Program-made: the position numbers and the translations under genes
From: Actinomycetes bacterium
Lineage (GTDB): Bacteria > Actinomycetota > Actinomycetes > Streptosporangiales > Streptosporangiaceae
Assembly: GCA_023425615.1 (NCBI GenBank)
Contig: JAFACJ010000081.1
Span: forward strand, 1 to 8,714
DNA length: 8,714 nucleotides
Reading direction: 5' to 3'
The notes under the pieces: generated by a model
What the model saw: only the letters and a program-made list of their open reading frames with translations
What the model was told of the DNA's origin: nothing
Databases searched by the model: none
In this document: positions 1-7,412 of the stretch, piece after piece
Layout of the letters: each line of letters begins with the position of its first letter
How positions within the stretch are numbered: the first letter of the stretch is position 1

Positions 1-1531
1 CCCCTCGCCGCTGCTGCCGCAGCCGCCGAACGACGAGGAGAAGTACTCCTACGTCGACCGGTACGTGTGGGTCCTCAACGTCTGCAGCCTCGTCAGCTTC
101 ATCTGCCTGGCGATCACGGCCATCAAGTTCGTCTCGATCAGCGAGCTGTGGCTCGCGGCGCCGTTCCTGTTCTTCACGGCGCTCAACTACCTGCTGTCGC
201 TGCGTCTCGACCTCTTCACCAAGAACTTCGACATCAAGCACCACAAGAAGATCGTGGCTAACTGGAGGCCGGAGTCCTACCCGAGCGTCGACGTCTTCCT
301 GCCGGTCTGCGGTGAGCCGATCGAGGTCATCCACAACACGTGGACGGCCGTGCGCAAGGTCGTGGAGCACTACCCCGGCAAGGTGGTCCCCTACGTCCTG
401 GACGACGGCGCCAGCCCCGAGCTCGCCGCGATGGCCGCCGACTTCGGGTTCCGCTACGGCTCCCGGCCCAACCGCGGCTGGTACAAGAAGGCCGGCAACC
501 TCCAGTTCGGCTTCCACAGCTCCGACGGCGACTTCATCCTCCTGCTGGACGCCGACTTCGCGCCGCGGCACGACATCCTCAACGAGGTCCTGCCGATCAT
601 GTACGACGAGCAGGACGTCGGCATCGTCCAGACCCCGCAGTTCTTCCGCGTCCTCGACCACCAGACCTGGGTGGAGCGCGGCGCGGGCGCCTCGCAGGAG
701 CTCTTCTACCGCTCGGTCCAGGTCTCCCGGCAGCGCCGCAACGGCTCGATCTGCGTGGGGAGCTGCGCGGTGTACCGCCGCGCCGCCCTGAACGACAACA
801 ACGGCACCACGCTCATCGAGCACTCCGAGGACATCCACACCGGCTACGACCTCCAGGTCCTGGGCTGGGGCACCAAGTACCTGCCCATCGCCCTGTCGGC
901 CGGCGTGTGCCCCGACAACGCCGGTGCCTTCCACAACCAGCAGTACCGCTGGTGCATGGGCTCCTTCTCGCTGCTGGGCGCCAAGAAGTTCTGGAAGGCG
1001 CCGCTGCCGTTCTCGACCAAGATGTCGTTCGCGGCCGGCATGCTCTACTACCTGCACACCGCGCTGTTCACCTTCGTCGCGCCGATCCTGCCGATCATGA
1101 TGCTCATCGGCGCGCCGCACCTGATGAACCTCAAGCACATGGTGTGGCTGCTGCCCAGCCTCATCTACGCGACGATCATCTTCCCCGCCTGGCACCGCGC
1201 GCCCTTCCGCCTCGAGGCATGGGCCGTGGGCATGATGCAGGGCTGGGCGCACGTGTTCGCCCTGTGGGACATGATGCGCGGCCGCGAGATGGGCTGGAAG
1301 CCGTCGGGCTCCAGCGGTGTGAAGAAGAACAAGATGCGCCGCGTCATCATGGCCTACGCCATCTGGAGCGGCGGCTGCTCGGTGATCTGGGTCGGTCTGG
1401 CCTGCTGGCGCACGGCTACCATGTACCCGCCGGACGTGGCGATGGCGCTGAGCACGGCGCTGTTCTACGCCGTGGTCGTGGGCCGGGTCCTGGTCGAGCC
1501 CCGTGAATTCCTGAAGGCTGACGAAGACTGA
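1..1531 (+). CDS. Cellulose synthase-like family 2 processive glycosyltransferase, 5'-truncated
   Basis: Probable inner-membrane beta-glycan synthase that polymerises a nucleotide sugar and extrudes the chain. The reading frame is open from base 2 with coding-like residues (ending EEKYSYVDRYV) before the GTG at 65, so the true start is outside the window and that GTG is internal. Counting residues from 65, two membrane helices lie at about 4-22 and 27-46. The GT2 domain follows (about 73-310), with the DDG motif at 113-115, KAGN at 142-145, DAD at 162-164, QTPQFF at 189-194, HSED at 253-256 in place of the usual TED, and QQYRW at 292-296 (QxxRW). Further helices lie near 321-350, 357-377, 426-446 and 455-475. 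The D, D, D, QxxRW set is complete, so it should be active. There is no PilZ domain, so no sign of direct c-di-GMP control. The stop overlaps the next start by one base (TGATG), suggesting translational coupling. The product could be beta-mannan, glucomannan or glucan; the GH26 neighbours favour a mannan. Confidence 0.9.
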   Translation, partial: PSPLLPQPPNDEEKYSYVDRYVWVLNVCSLVSFICLAITAIKFVSISELWLAAPFLFFTALNYLLSLRLDLFTKNFDIKHHKKIVANWRPESYPSVDVFLPVCGEPIEVIHNTWTAVRKVVEHYPGKVVPYVLDDGASPELAAMAADFGFRYGSRPNRGWYKKAGNLQFGFHSSDGDFILLLDADFAPRHDILNEVLPIMYDEQDVGIVQTPQFFRVLDHQTWVERGAGASQELFYRSVQVSRQRRNGSICVGSCAVYRRAALNDNNGTTLIEHSEDIHTGYDLQVLGWGTKYLPIALSAGVCPDNAGAFHNQQYRWCMGSFSLLGAKKFWKAPLPFSTKMSFAAGMLYYLHTALFTFVAPILPIMMLIGAPHLMNLKHMVWLLPSLIYATIIFPAWHRAPFRLEAWAVGMMQGWAHVFALWDMMRGREMGWKPSGSSGVKKNKMRRVIMAYAIWSGGCSVIWVGLACWRTATMYPPDVAMALSTALFYAVVVGRVLVEPREFLKADED

Positions 1532-2685
1532 TGAACGCCTCCCGTGGCCTTCGGGCCCTCGCCCTCGCGTTGGCCGGCGCCCTCGCCCTGGCCGCCTGCG
1601 GCGACCCCTCCCTGGACCGCGACGCCTACCACGCGGCACAGGAGATCAGTGACGTTCCCCCCGTCGACCCGGTCGACATCCGCAAGCTGATCCGGCCCGA
1701 GGCCGACTACCTCGGCCTGGCCTACGACGGCACGATCGCCTCGGGCGTCAAGCGGATGAAGGAGTTCGACGAACTGGCGGGCAAGCCGCACAACCTCCTG
1801 AAGTACTTCGAGGAGGTCGGCGCGATCTTCAAGGAGAAGGAGAACAAGGCGGTCTGGGACGCGGGCGCGCTCCCCTTCGCCGACGTCGAGCCGATGGAGG
1901 GCACCCTCAAGGAGTACGCCGAGGGCAAGTACGACAAGGACATCACGTCCTACGCCGTGGGCGTCAAGAAGGCGAACATCCCGCTGGCCTACTCCTTCGG
2001 CCACGAGATGAACGGCTGGTGGTACCCGTGGGGGTACTGCAGCCGGAGCGGCATGTACTCCAACGCGGGCAAGCCCAACGAGAAGCCCAAGGCCGAGAAG
2101 GACATCGGCGACGCCTGCAAGGGCAACGACGGCAGGTCCAAGGAGAACAAGCCCGAGGACTTCGTCGCCGCCTGGCGGCACATCCACGACATCTTCACCA
2201 AGGTCGGCGCGGGTAACGTGATCTGGGTGTGGAGCCCGAACACCGCACGGGCCAAGGACATCCCCAACCTCAAGGAGTTCTACCCGGGCGACGAGTACGT
2301 CGACTGGGTGGGCATCAGCGGCTACATGTACGAGCCGACCCCCCCGACCGAGAAGAACAAGAAGATCTTCTCGGACGTCTTCGGGCCTACGATGAAGGAA
2401 GTCAAGGCTTTCACCAAGAAGCCCTTCGTCATCGCCGAGACGGGATCGACCGCCACCCTGCGCAAGAGGGACGACGTCACCGCCCTGTTCGCCGGCAGCT
2501 TCCGCAAGAAAGACGTCCTCGGCTTCGTATGGTTCAACATCAAGAAGGAAGAGTTCGGGAAGATCACCGACTTCCGGGTCGAGGCGCAGCCCAACGCGCT
2601 CGCGCAGTACCGCCGGATCCTTCAGAGCCCGAAGTACGGTCCGTCTTTCGGATTCGACCCGAAGCAGCTGATCAATGACAACTGA
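1531..2685 (+). CDS. GH26-like lipoprotein 1 (putative beta-mannanase family)
   Basis: Predicted lipid-anchored extracytoplasmic glycoside hydrolase of 384 aa. The signal peptide has R5 and R8, then an Ala/Leu core ending in the lipobox LAAC with C23 as lipid anchor. The catalytic region starts near residue 59, only about 36 residues from the anchor. GHEMNG at 157-162 gives the acid/base candidate E159, and IAETG at 301-305 gives the nucleophile candidate E303. YPGDEYVDWVG (251-261) and GFVWFN (331-336) are shared with two sister genes in this window. An insert of about 40 residues after the acid/base carries C170 and C196, a likely disulfide pair. The position three before the catalytic His is Ser (S155), where I recall GH26 enzymes usually having Arg. 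The start is fixed by the signal peptide and the TGATG junction with the upstream synthase; a GAAG lies just upstream. It probably trims or remodels the polymer made by the synthase. Actual activity (mannanase, mixed-linkage glucanase, other) is not decided by sequence. Confidence 0.88.
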   Translation: MNASRGLRALALALAGALALAACGDPSLDRDAYHAAQEISDVPPVDPVDIRKLIRPEADYLGLAYDGTIASGVKRMKEFDELAGKPHNLLKYFEEVGAIFKEKENKAVWDAGALPFADVEPMEGTLKEYAEGKYDKDITSYAVGVKKANIPLAYSFGHEMNGWWYPWGYCSRSGMYSNAGKPNEKPKAEKDIGDACKGNDGRSKENKPEDFVAAWRHIHDIFTKVGAGNVIWVWSPNTARAKDIPNLKEFYPGDEYVDWVGISGYMYEPTPPTEKNKKIFSDVFGPTMKEVKAFTKKPFVIAETGSTATLRKRDDVTALFAGSFRKKDVLGFVWFNIKKEEFGKITDFRVEAQPNALAQYRRILQSPKYGPSFGFDPKQLINDN

Positions 2686-4234
2686 GACGAGTTTCGACGT
2701 TCGGCCGTCCCGGGAACAGCCACAGCCTCAGTCCGAGGCGCAGCCCAACAAGTACCGGTCCAACGTCCGCCCCGCCCCCTACCGCATCCCCGCGGCCCCC
2801 CCGATCGCCTGGGCGCCGGGCAACAGCGCACGGCGCGCCTGGCTGAGCCGGTTCGTCCTGCTGACCCTGCTGCTCATGCAGATGCTGCTGTCACTGCGGC
2901 TGCGCAACTCCGCCTCCCCGGGCGAGCTGCAGGTGCTCTCGGAGTTCCGCGCCGGAGACTTCTTCACCGGCTCGTCGCTGTACCCGGCCATCGCCGGCGC
3001 CCTGGAGAAAGGCATCGGCCTGCAGGGCATGCGGTTCCTCAGCACCATCTTCATGGTGTGCGCCACCGGGCTCCTCTACTCCTGGACCACCCGCCTGTTC
3101 AACGAGCGGGTGGGCCTGAGCGCCGCCGGCGCCTTCTGCGTGCTCGCGCCGACCCTGGTGGTGGGCGCCCTGGCCACCGAGGACGCGCTGTCGGTCCTGC
3201 TGCTGGCCATCGCGGTCTGGCTGGTGGTGCTCAGCCGCAGCGGGCCGTTCTGGCCCGCGGTCGCCGCCGCGCCGTTCGCGCTGCTGGCGGTGGTCGTGAA
3301 GTTCTCGGCGCTGTTCTACGTGCCCGCGGTCTTGATGCTGGTGGTGCTGGTCTCGCTGCGCCACACCTCGACCTCCCAGGCGATGGTGCGGGCGCTGCCG
3401 CTGGGCGTCGCCTTCCTCGCCGCGGCCGGCTACTACGTCGCCGCCACCTCGGGCCTGGAGACGCCGGAGACCCAGTCGCTGCCCGACCTGTTCCAGGGCT
3501 GGTTCAACTGGCTCGGCATGTTCCTCGCCTTCGGGCTCCTCGGCGCCGTCATGTACGTGCGCAAGGCGCGGATGGGCGAGGTGCCGACGGGCGCGGCGCC
3601 CGACCCGAGCCCCCTGTGGCGCGCCCTGCTGGGCCTGACGTTCCTGCTGCCGGCCCTGCTGGCGCCGCTGCTGCTGATGGCCACCCCGGTCTCGGGCACC
3701 CTGTGGCGCCCCCAGCTCGCCTTCGCCGGGCTGATGGCGGGGGCGATGGTCGGGGTGGGCCTGGTCCGTCTGATCGGCGCGCACTTCCGCTTCCCGCAGC
3801 TGGGCATCATGGCCGCCGTCGCGCTGCTGTCCCTGGGCATGGCGCAGTCGGAGTACGAGTACAGCCTGTGGCCCAACTACGAGAACATCGCCAAGGTGCT
3901 CGACGGGGAGGTCACGGCCCAGGGCCGCTACCTCGCCTCCAACCCCGGCACCTTCAGCTTCTACATGGAGGAATACCGGTCGTCGCAATGGACGGCCATC
4001 ACGGGCAGATCCGAGAACGGCGCCGCCGGCCTGGAGGCGGCTCTGCGGAAGGGCACCTACGACATGGTCATCATCGAGACCCCGGTGCGATCCACCGCGG
4101 ACGAGAAGGTGCTCGACCAGCTCAGGTCAGGCGGTCGCTACCGCATGCTGACCGCGGTTCCCTTCCGGCTCGGCTGGACCGGGGGCAATCACCAGATCTG
4201 GGTGAAGGATCTGGCTGCCACACCGGCCGAGTGA
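2675..4234 (+). CDS. GT39/ArnT-like multi-spanning membrane glycosyltransferase
   Basis: Polytopic membrane protein of 519 aa resembling actinobacterial PMT/ArnT-type transferases, which take sugar from a polyprenyl-phosphate donor and act on the outer face of the membrane. A Pro/Gln-rich cytoplasmic tail (1-55) precedes the first helix (57-75). About ten more helices follow (near 118-137, 148-165, 170-186, 192-209, 211-228, 238-256, 277-295, 316-337, 346-366, 375-390). The loop after helix 1 carries E84, E90 and D95 and SLYP at 101-104. The segments LFNERVGLSAAGAF and GALATEDAL match the family style. Residues from about 391 to 519 form a soluble, probably external, C-terminal domain. The usual DEA motif of the first loop appears as PGEL, so the catalytic acid is uncertain. 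The ATG lies 11 nt inside the preceding gene with only a weak GAAG upstream, so translation is probably coupled. The neighbouring Ppm-like gene could supply polyprenyl-phosphate mannose. Acceptor unknown: polymer, lipid or protein. Confidence 0.82.
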   Translation: MTTETSFDVRPSREQPQPQSEAQPNKYRSNVRPAPYRIPAAPPIAWAPGNSARRAWLSRFVLLTLLLMQMLLSLRLRNSASPGELQVLSEFRAGDFFTGSSLYPAIAGALEKGIGLQGMRFLSTIFMVCATGLLYSWTTRLFNERVGLSAAGAFCVLAPTLVVGALATEDALSVLLLAIAVWLVVLSRSGPFWPAVAAAPFALLAVVVKFSALFYVPAVLMLVVLVSLRHTSTSQAMVRALPLGVAFLAAAGYYVAATSGLETPETQSLPDLFQGWFNWLGMFLAFGLLGAVMYVRKARMGEVPTGAAPDPSPLWRALLGLTFLLPALLAPLLLMATPVSGTLWRPQLAFAGLMAGAMVGVGLVRLIGAHFRFPQLGIMAAVALLSLGMAQSEYEYSLWPNYENIAKVLDGEVTAQGRYLASNPGTFSFYMEEYRSSQWTAITGRSENGAAGLEAALRKGTYDMVIIETPVRSTADEKVLDQLRSGGRYRMLTAVPFRLGWTGGNHQIWVKDLAATPAE

Positions 4235-4253
4235 CCCGAAACACCCCCTACCT

Positions 4254-4257
4254 GGAG
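4254..4257 (+). promoter_or_regulatory. Ribosome binding site for GH26-like lipoprotein 2
   Basis: GGAG lies 11 nt before the ATG at 4269. A second in-frame ATG at 4278 would be 20 nt away, so the first ATG is preferred. The 34-nt gap holding this site shows no promoter or terminator. Confidence 0.55.
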
Positions 4258-4268
4258 CAACATCTGAC

Positions 4269-5552
4269 ATGACGTCCATGAGACCCCTCGTAGCGCTGGC
4301 GCTGCCGGTGCTCCTCGCGGCCGGTTGCGCGTCCGGAACCGACACCTCCGCCGCTCCTGAGAAGCCCAAGGTCAGCATCGACCAGGAGGCGGACGGCCGG
4401 GACATCTACGAGAACGAAGTACCCGAGCCGATGGTCCTGGAGCCGGAGTCCACCGGGCCCAAGACCACCGAGACCTCCAAGCCGGCGAAGTCGACGAAGC
4501 CGGCCGGGGGGAACGACACCACCACCGTCGCCGCGCCCTCCACGGAGACGGCACCGCCGACCGGCGCCAGCGGCGGCCGGATCGTCTACAACATGAAGGC
4601 GCCGAAGGGCTTCAAGCGCTACAACGCGCCCGGCGCCTACAACGTGAACAAGCTGATCTACCCGCGGCGCGAGGTCTTCGGTGTCTTCACCGACCAGGCC
4701 CGCAACCAGATCGCCGACCGCAACACGCTGGGCCGCAAGGTCGGCATGCAGCCGAACATGATCAAGAGCTTCTTCAACTGGGGCGCCGGCTTCGACCCCA
4801 ACTGGGCGCGGCAGCTGTGGGCGGCGAACGCCATCCCGCAGTACGAACTGGAGATGCAGAACCCCGAAGAGGTCACGCTGGCCGATGTGGCCAACGGCGC
4901 GCAGGACGCCTACATCCGGGGTCTGGCACGCGGCATCCGCCAGGCGAACGTGCCGGTCGTCTTCAGCCCGTGGCATGAGTTCAACGGCGACTGGTACCCG
5001 TGGGGCTACTGCGGCGCGACGTCCAAGCCGGAGTCCAACGCCTGCCAGGTCGGCAACACGCCCGCGAACTTCAAGCGCGCCTGGAAGCGGATGCACAACA
5101 TCTTCAAGGCCGAGGGCGCCACGAACGCGATCTGGCTCTGGCAGGCCAACCAGATCGGGGCCCGGCCGAAGGTGGGGCTGAAGCAGTTCTACCCCGGTGA
5201 CTCCTACGTCGACTGGCTCGGCGTCGTGGGTTACTACTACCACCAGAACAACTGGTACCACACGTTCGACTCGCTGTTCATGCCCACCATCCGGGCGTTC
5301 AAGAAGTTCTCCAAGAAGCCGATCTTCATCCCCGAGATGGGCATGGAGCCGGGGCCCTGGCGTGCCAAGGACATCAAGGACTTCCTGTACGGTGTGGCCA
5401 AGCGCTCGGACGTCGTCGGCTTCCTGTGGTTCAGCTACAACAAGCCGACCGAGATGGACTTCCGCATCGACTCCAGCGCGTCGTCCACGAAGGCCTTCAA
5501 GACCTACATCCACAAGGCGGCGTTCGGCTTCAACCCCAAGAAGCTGAAGTAG
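4269..5552 (+). CDS. GH26-like lipoprotein 2 with long Thr/Pro/Lys-rich linker
   Basis: Predicted lipid-anchored extracytoplasmic glycoside hydrolase of 427 aa. The signal peptide ends in AAGC (17-20), with C20 as anchor. A long low-complexity stretch (about 21-103, rich in Thr, Pro, Lys and Ser) and a short transition put the catalytic domain start (about 135) some 115 residues from the membrane, the longest reach of the three sister proteins here. WHEFNG at 235-240 gives acid/base candidate E237, with Phe instead of the Met seen in the sisters. The nucleophile candidate is E356 in IPEMG, where the sisters have AETG. C248 and C259 flank a short insert just after the acid/base and probably form a disulfide. 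[11 protein letters not shown] (308-318) and GFLWFS (384-389) are the shared family blocks. It sits 34 nt after the GT39-like gene and 34 nt before the Ppm-like gene, so it is co-transcribed. Changed catalytic-loop residues suggest a specificity different from the sisters. The substrate is inferred only. Confidence 0.87.
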   Translation: MTSMRPLVALALPVLLAAGCASGTDTSAAPEKPKVSIDQEADGRDIYENEVPEPMVLEPESTGPKTTETSKPAKSTKPAGGNDTTTVAAPSTETAPPTGASGGRIVYNMKAPKGFKRYNAPGAYNVNKLIYPRREVFGVFTDQARNQIADRNTLGRKVGMQPNMIKSFFNWGAGFDPNWARQLWAANAIPQYELEMQNPEEVTLADVANGAQDAYIRGLARGIRQANVPVVFSPWHEFNGDWYPWGYCGATSKPESNACQVGNTPANFKRAWKRMHNIFKAEGATNAIWLWQANQIGARPKVGLKQFYPGDSYVDWLGVVGYYYHQNNWYHTFDSLFMPTIRAFKKFSKKPIFIPEMGMEPGPWRAKDIKDFLYGVAKRSDVVGFLWFSYNKPTEMDFRIDSSASSTKAFKTYIHKAAFGFNPKKLK

Positions 5553-5571
5553 CACCGAGTGGCTCCCCAGT

Positions 5572-5580
5572 GAGGAGAGG
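5572..5580 (+). promoter_or_regulatory. Strong ribosome binding site for the Ppm-like gene
   Basis: GAGGAGAGG contains AGGAG at 5573-5577, with 9 nt to the ATG at 5587. A second CAGGAG directly abuts the ATG and is too close to act. This is among the best Shine-Dalgarno matches in the operon and supports the chosen start. Confidence 0.6.
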
Positions 5581-5586
5581 CAGGAG

Positions 5587-6333
5587 ATGAGCGCCCCCGA
5601 ACCGCTCGGCGCCGTGGTCGTGGTGATCCCGACGTACAACGAGCGGCTCAACCTCCCGCTGATCGTGCAGCGGGTGCGGGCGGCGACGCCCGATGCCGAC
5701 GTGCTGGTCGTCGACGACAGCAGCCCGGACGGCACCGGTGACCTGGCCGATTCCCTGGCGGAGCAGGACGAGCATGTGCACGTGCTGCACCGCACGGCCA
5801 AGGACGGCCTCGGCGCGGCCTACCTGGAGGGCTTCCGCTGGGCCCTCGGCCGCGGTTACGACGTCATCGTGGAGATGGACGCCGACGGGTCGCACCGGCC
5901 CGAGGAACTGTCACTGCTCCTGGAGGCGCTGCGGAACGCGGACCTCGCCATCGGCTCCCGCTGGGTGACCGGAGGCAAGGTGCACAACTGGCCGTTGTCG
6001 CGCGAGGTGCTCTCTCGCGGCGGCAACACCTACGCCAGGCTCATGCTCGGGATCCATCTGCACGACGCCACCGCTGGCTACCGTGCTTTCCGGCGTACCG
6101 CGCTGGAGAAGATCGGCCTCGACGAGGTCGACTCCCGCGGGTACTGCTTCCAGATCGACATGGCGTTGCGGGCCATCCGTGCCGGCCTGCACGTCGTGGA
6201 GGTCCCCATCAACTTCGTCGAGCGCGAACTCGGCGTCAGCAAGATGAGCGGCAACATCGTGGCGGAGGCCATGTGGCGGGTGACCCGCTGGGGAGTCAGC
6301 AGCAGGTTCGCCGCCAGGAGTCCCCGCAGGTAG
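5587..6333 (+). CDS. Polyprenol-phosphate mannose synthase (DPM1/Ppm1-type GT2)
   Basis: Soluble or membrane-peripheral family-2 transferase of 248 aa that moves mannose from GDP-mannose to polyprenyl phosphate, giving the lipid-linked donor used by extracytoplasmic mannosyltransferases. Visible motifs: VVIPTYNER (12-20), [10 protein letters not shown] (41-50), EMDADGSH (96-103) with the metal-binding D98 and D100, GSRWVTGG (123-130), [10 protein letters not shown] (161-170), GYCFQID (185-191) and SKMSG (218-222). Length and motif order fit single-domain dolichyl-phosphate mannose synthases and the second domain of mycobacterial Ppm1. There are no membrane helices and no fused apolipoprotein N-acyltransferase domain. 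A related polyprenyl-phosphate sugar synthase (glucose) cannot be fully excluded, but manA in the same operon favours mannose. Its place between the GT39-like gene and manA suggests it supplies that transferase. Confidence 0.9.
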   Translation: MSAPEPLGAVVVVIPTYNERLNLPLIVQRVRAATPDADVLVVDDSSPDGTGDLADSLAEQDEHVHVLHRTAKDGLGAAYLEGFRWALGRGYDVIVEMDADGSHRPEELSLLLEALRNADLAIGSRWVTGGKVHNWPLSREVLSRGGNTYARLMLGIHLHDATAGYRAFRRTALEKIGLDEVDSRGYCFQIDMALRAIRAGLHVVEVPINFVERELGVSKMSGNIVAEAMWRVTRWGVSSRFAARSPRR

Positions 6334-6371
6334 GGTTCGTCCTCCGCCGCTCTTTCCCACCCGAACGGCCT

Positions 6372-6376
6372 GGAGG
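6372..6376 (+). promoter_or_regulatory. Ribosome binding site that fixes the start of GH26-like lipoprotein 3
   Basis: GGAGG lies 4 nt before the ATG at 6381, which begins a clean lipoprotein signal peptide. The longer open frame from 6273 would overlap the Ppm-like gene by 61 nt and put 36 unrelated hydrophilic residues before the signal peptide, so it is rejected as the start. Confidence 0.6.
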
Positions 6377-6380
6377 CCAG

Positions 6381-7391
6381 ATGAGATTCCGGTTCGCCGT
6401 AGCAACAGCACTGCCGCTCGCGCTCCTCGCCGGGTGCTCGTCCAGCGGAGGGGAGGTCGGCGCTCCCGGGACGGAGACCACCGCCCCGGCCCAGGGGCAG
6501 CAGCACCCGGGACAGACCGGGGGGCAGAACTCCGACGCGGCGCTGCGCGCGCCCAAACGCGACTACCTGGGCATCTACGTCGAGGGCAAGTACAAGAACA
6601 AGCCGGCCCAGCAGGCGAAGGTCTTCAAGAAGAGCGTGGGGCGCACCCCGAACATCGCCAAGTACTTCCAGGCGTGGTACACGCCCTTCCCCACGGCCTG
6701 GGCCAAGACCGCCTCCCAGGCCGGCGCGCTGCCGCAGCTGGAGATCGAGCCGCACGGCGTCGGCGTGCTGGAGAACATCGCGGCGGGCGAGAGCGACGAC
6801 TACATCCGCGAGTACGCCCAGGCGGTCAAGGCCGCGGGCGTGCCGGTCTCGATCAGCTTCGCGCACGAGATGAACGGCTACTGGTACGACTGGGGCACCA
6901 AGAACAGCAAGCCCGCCACGTTCGTGAGGGCGTGGCGCCACGTGCACGACATCTTCAAGGAGGAGGGCGCCACCCGTGTCGTGTGGCTGTGGGCGCCGAA
7001 CGTCATCTACCCGATGCCGAAGGTCAAGCTCAAGCCGTACTACCCGGGCGACGCCTATGTCGACTGGGTCGGCGTGATCGGCTACTACCGCAACAACCAG
7101 AAGACCTCCACCTTCAAGTGGATCTTCAAGCCGACCATCGACCAGATCAAGAAGTTCACCAAGAAGCCGATCCTGCTCGCCGAGACCGGCGTCCAGACCG
7201 GTCCCGGCCGGAACGCCGAGATCACGGACCTGGTGACGACGGTGGCGAAGCGCAAGGACATCATCGGTCTGATCTGGTTCAACATGGACAAACGGAAGGC
7301 TGAGAAGGCGGACTACCGTCTGGAGGCCAACAAGTCGTCACTGAAGACGTTCAGGTCGCTCGTCACCAAGTACTCTTTCGGTCGCCCCTGA
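6381..7391 (+). CDS. GH26-like lipoprotein 3 (compact form)
   Basis: Predicted lipid-anchored extracytoplasmic glycoside hydrolase of 336 aa, the shortest of three sister proteins in this operon. The signal peptide runs from R2/R4 through an Ala/Leu core to LLAGC (15-19), with C19 as anchor. A Gly/Gln/Thr-rich linker (20-58) leads to the catalytic domain, which starts near 61 with DYLGIYVEGKY. AHEMNG (161-166) gives acid/base candidate E163, and LAETG (266-270) gives nucleophile candidate E268. YPGDAYVDWVG (221-231) and GLIWFN (296-301) are the shared blocks. It lacks the Cys pair and insert found after the acid/base in the sisters; the anchor is its only Cys. It also has Ser three residues before the catalytic His (S159). 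It follows the Ppm-like gene by 47 nt and precedes manA by 21 nt. GH26 enzymes are mostly endo-beta-mannanases, so a role in cutting or editing a surface mannan is plausible but untested. Confidence 0.88.
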   Translation: MRFRFAVATALPLALLAGCSSSGGEVGAPGTETTAPAQGQQHPGQTGGQNSDAALRAPKRDYLGIYVEGKYKNKPAQQAKVFKKSVGRTPNIAKYFQAWYTPFPTAWAKTASQAGALPQLEIEPHGVGVLENIAAGESDDYIREYAQAVKAAGVPVSISFAHEMNGYWYDWGTKNSKPATFVRAWRHVHDIFKEEGATRVVWLWAPNVIYPMPKVKLKPYYPGDAYVDWVGVIGYYRNNQKTSTFKWIFKPTIDQIKKFTKKPILLAETGVQTGPGRNAEITDLVTTVAKRKDIIGLIWFNMDKRKAEKADYRLEANKSSLKTFRSLVTKYSFGRP

Positions 7392-7412
7392 CGACCGAGA
7401 GAAAATGACCAC

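Noticed and set aside
65..67. GTG at 65 as the true start of the synthase
   Set aside because: The frame is open to the left edge with plausible conserved residues just upstream, and no Shine-Dalgarno is seen; the gene is cut by the window edge.
2891..3988. Antisense open frame of 365 codons opposite the GT39-like gene
   Set aside because: Composition is dominated by Arg, Gly, Gln and His, as expected from reading membrane-protein codons backwards in GC-rich DNA; no family features.
4329..4560. Thr/Pro/Lys-rich region of lipoprotein 2 as a DNA repeat or frameshifted segment
   Set aside because: Codons are in frame with normal GC3 and no true tandem repeat unit; it is a typical disordered lipoprotein tether.
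4248..5801. Long antisense open frame (517 codons) opposite lipoprotein 2 and the Ppm-like gene start
   Set aside because: It mirrors the high-GC + strand gene, is low-complexity (Val, Gly, Arg, Leu-rich), spans a gene boundary and shows no recognisable domain, while the + strand product has clear motifs.
6273..6380. Longer N-terminus for lipoprotein 3 starting at 6273
   Set aside because: It would overlap the Ppm-like gene by 61 nt and put hydrophilic residues before a proper signal peptide; the ATG at 6381 has GGAGG just upstream.
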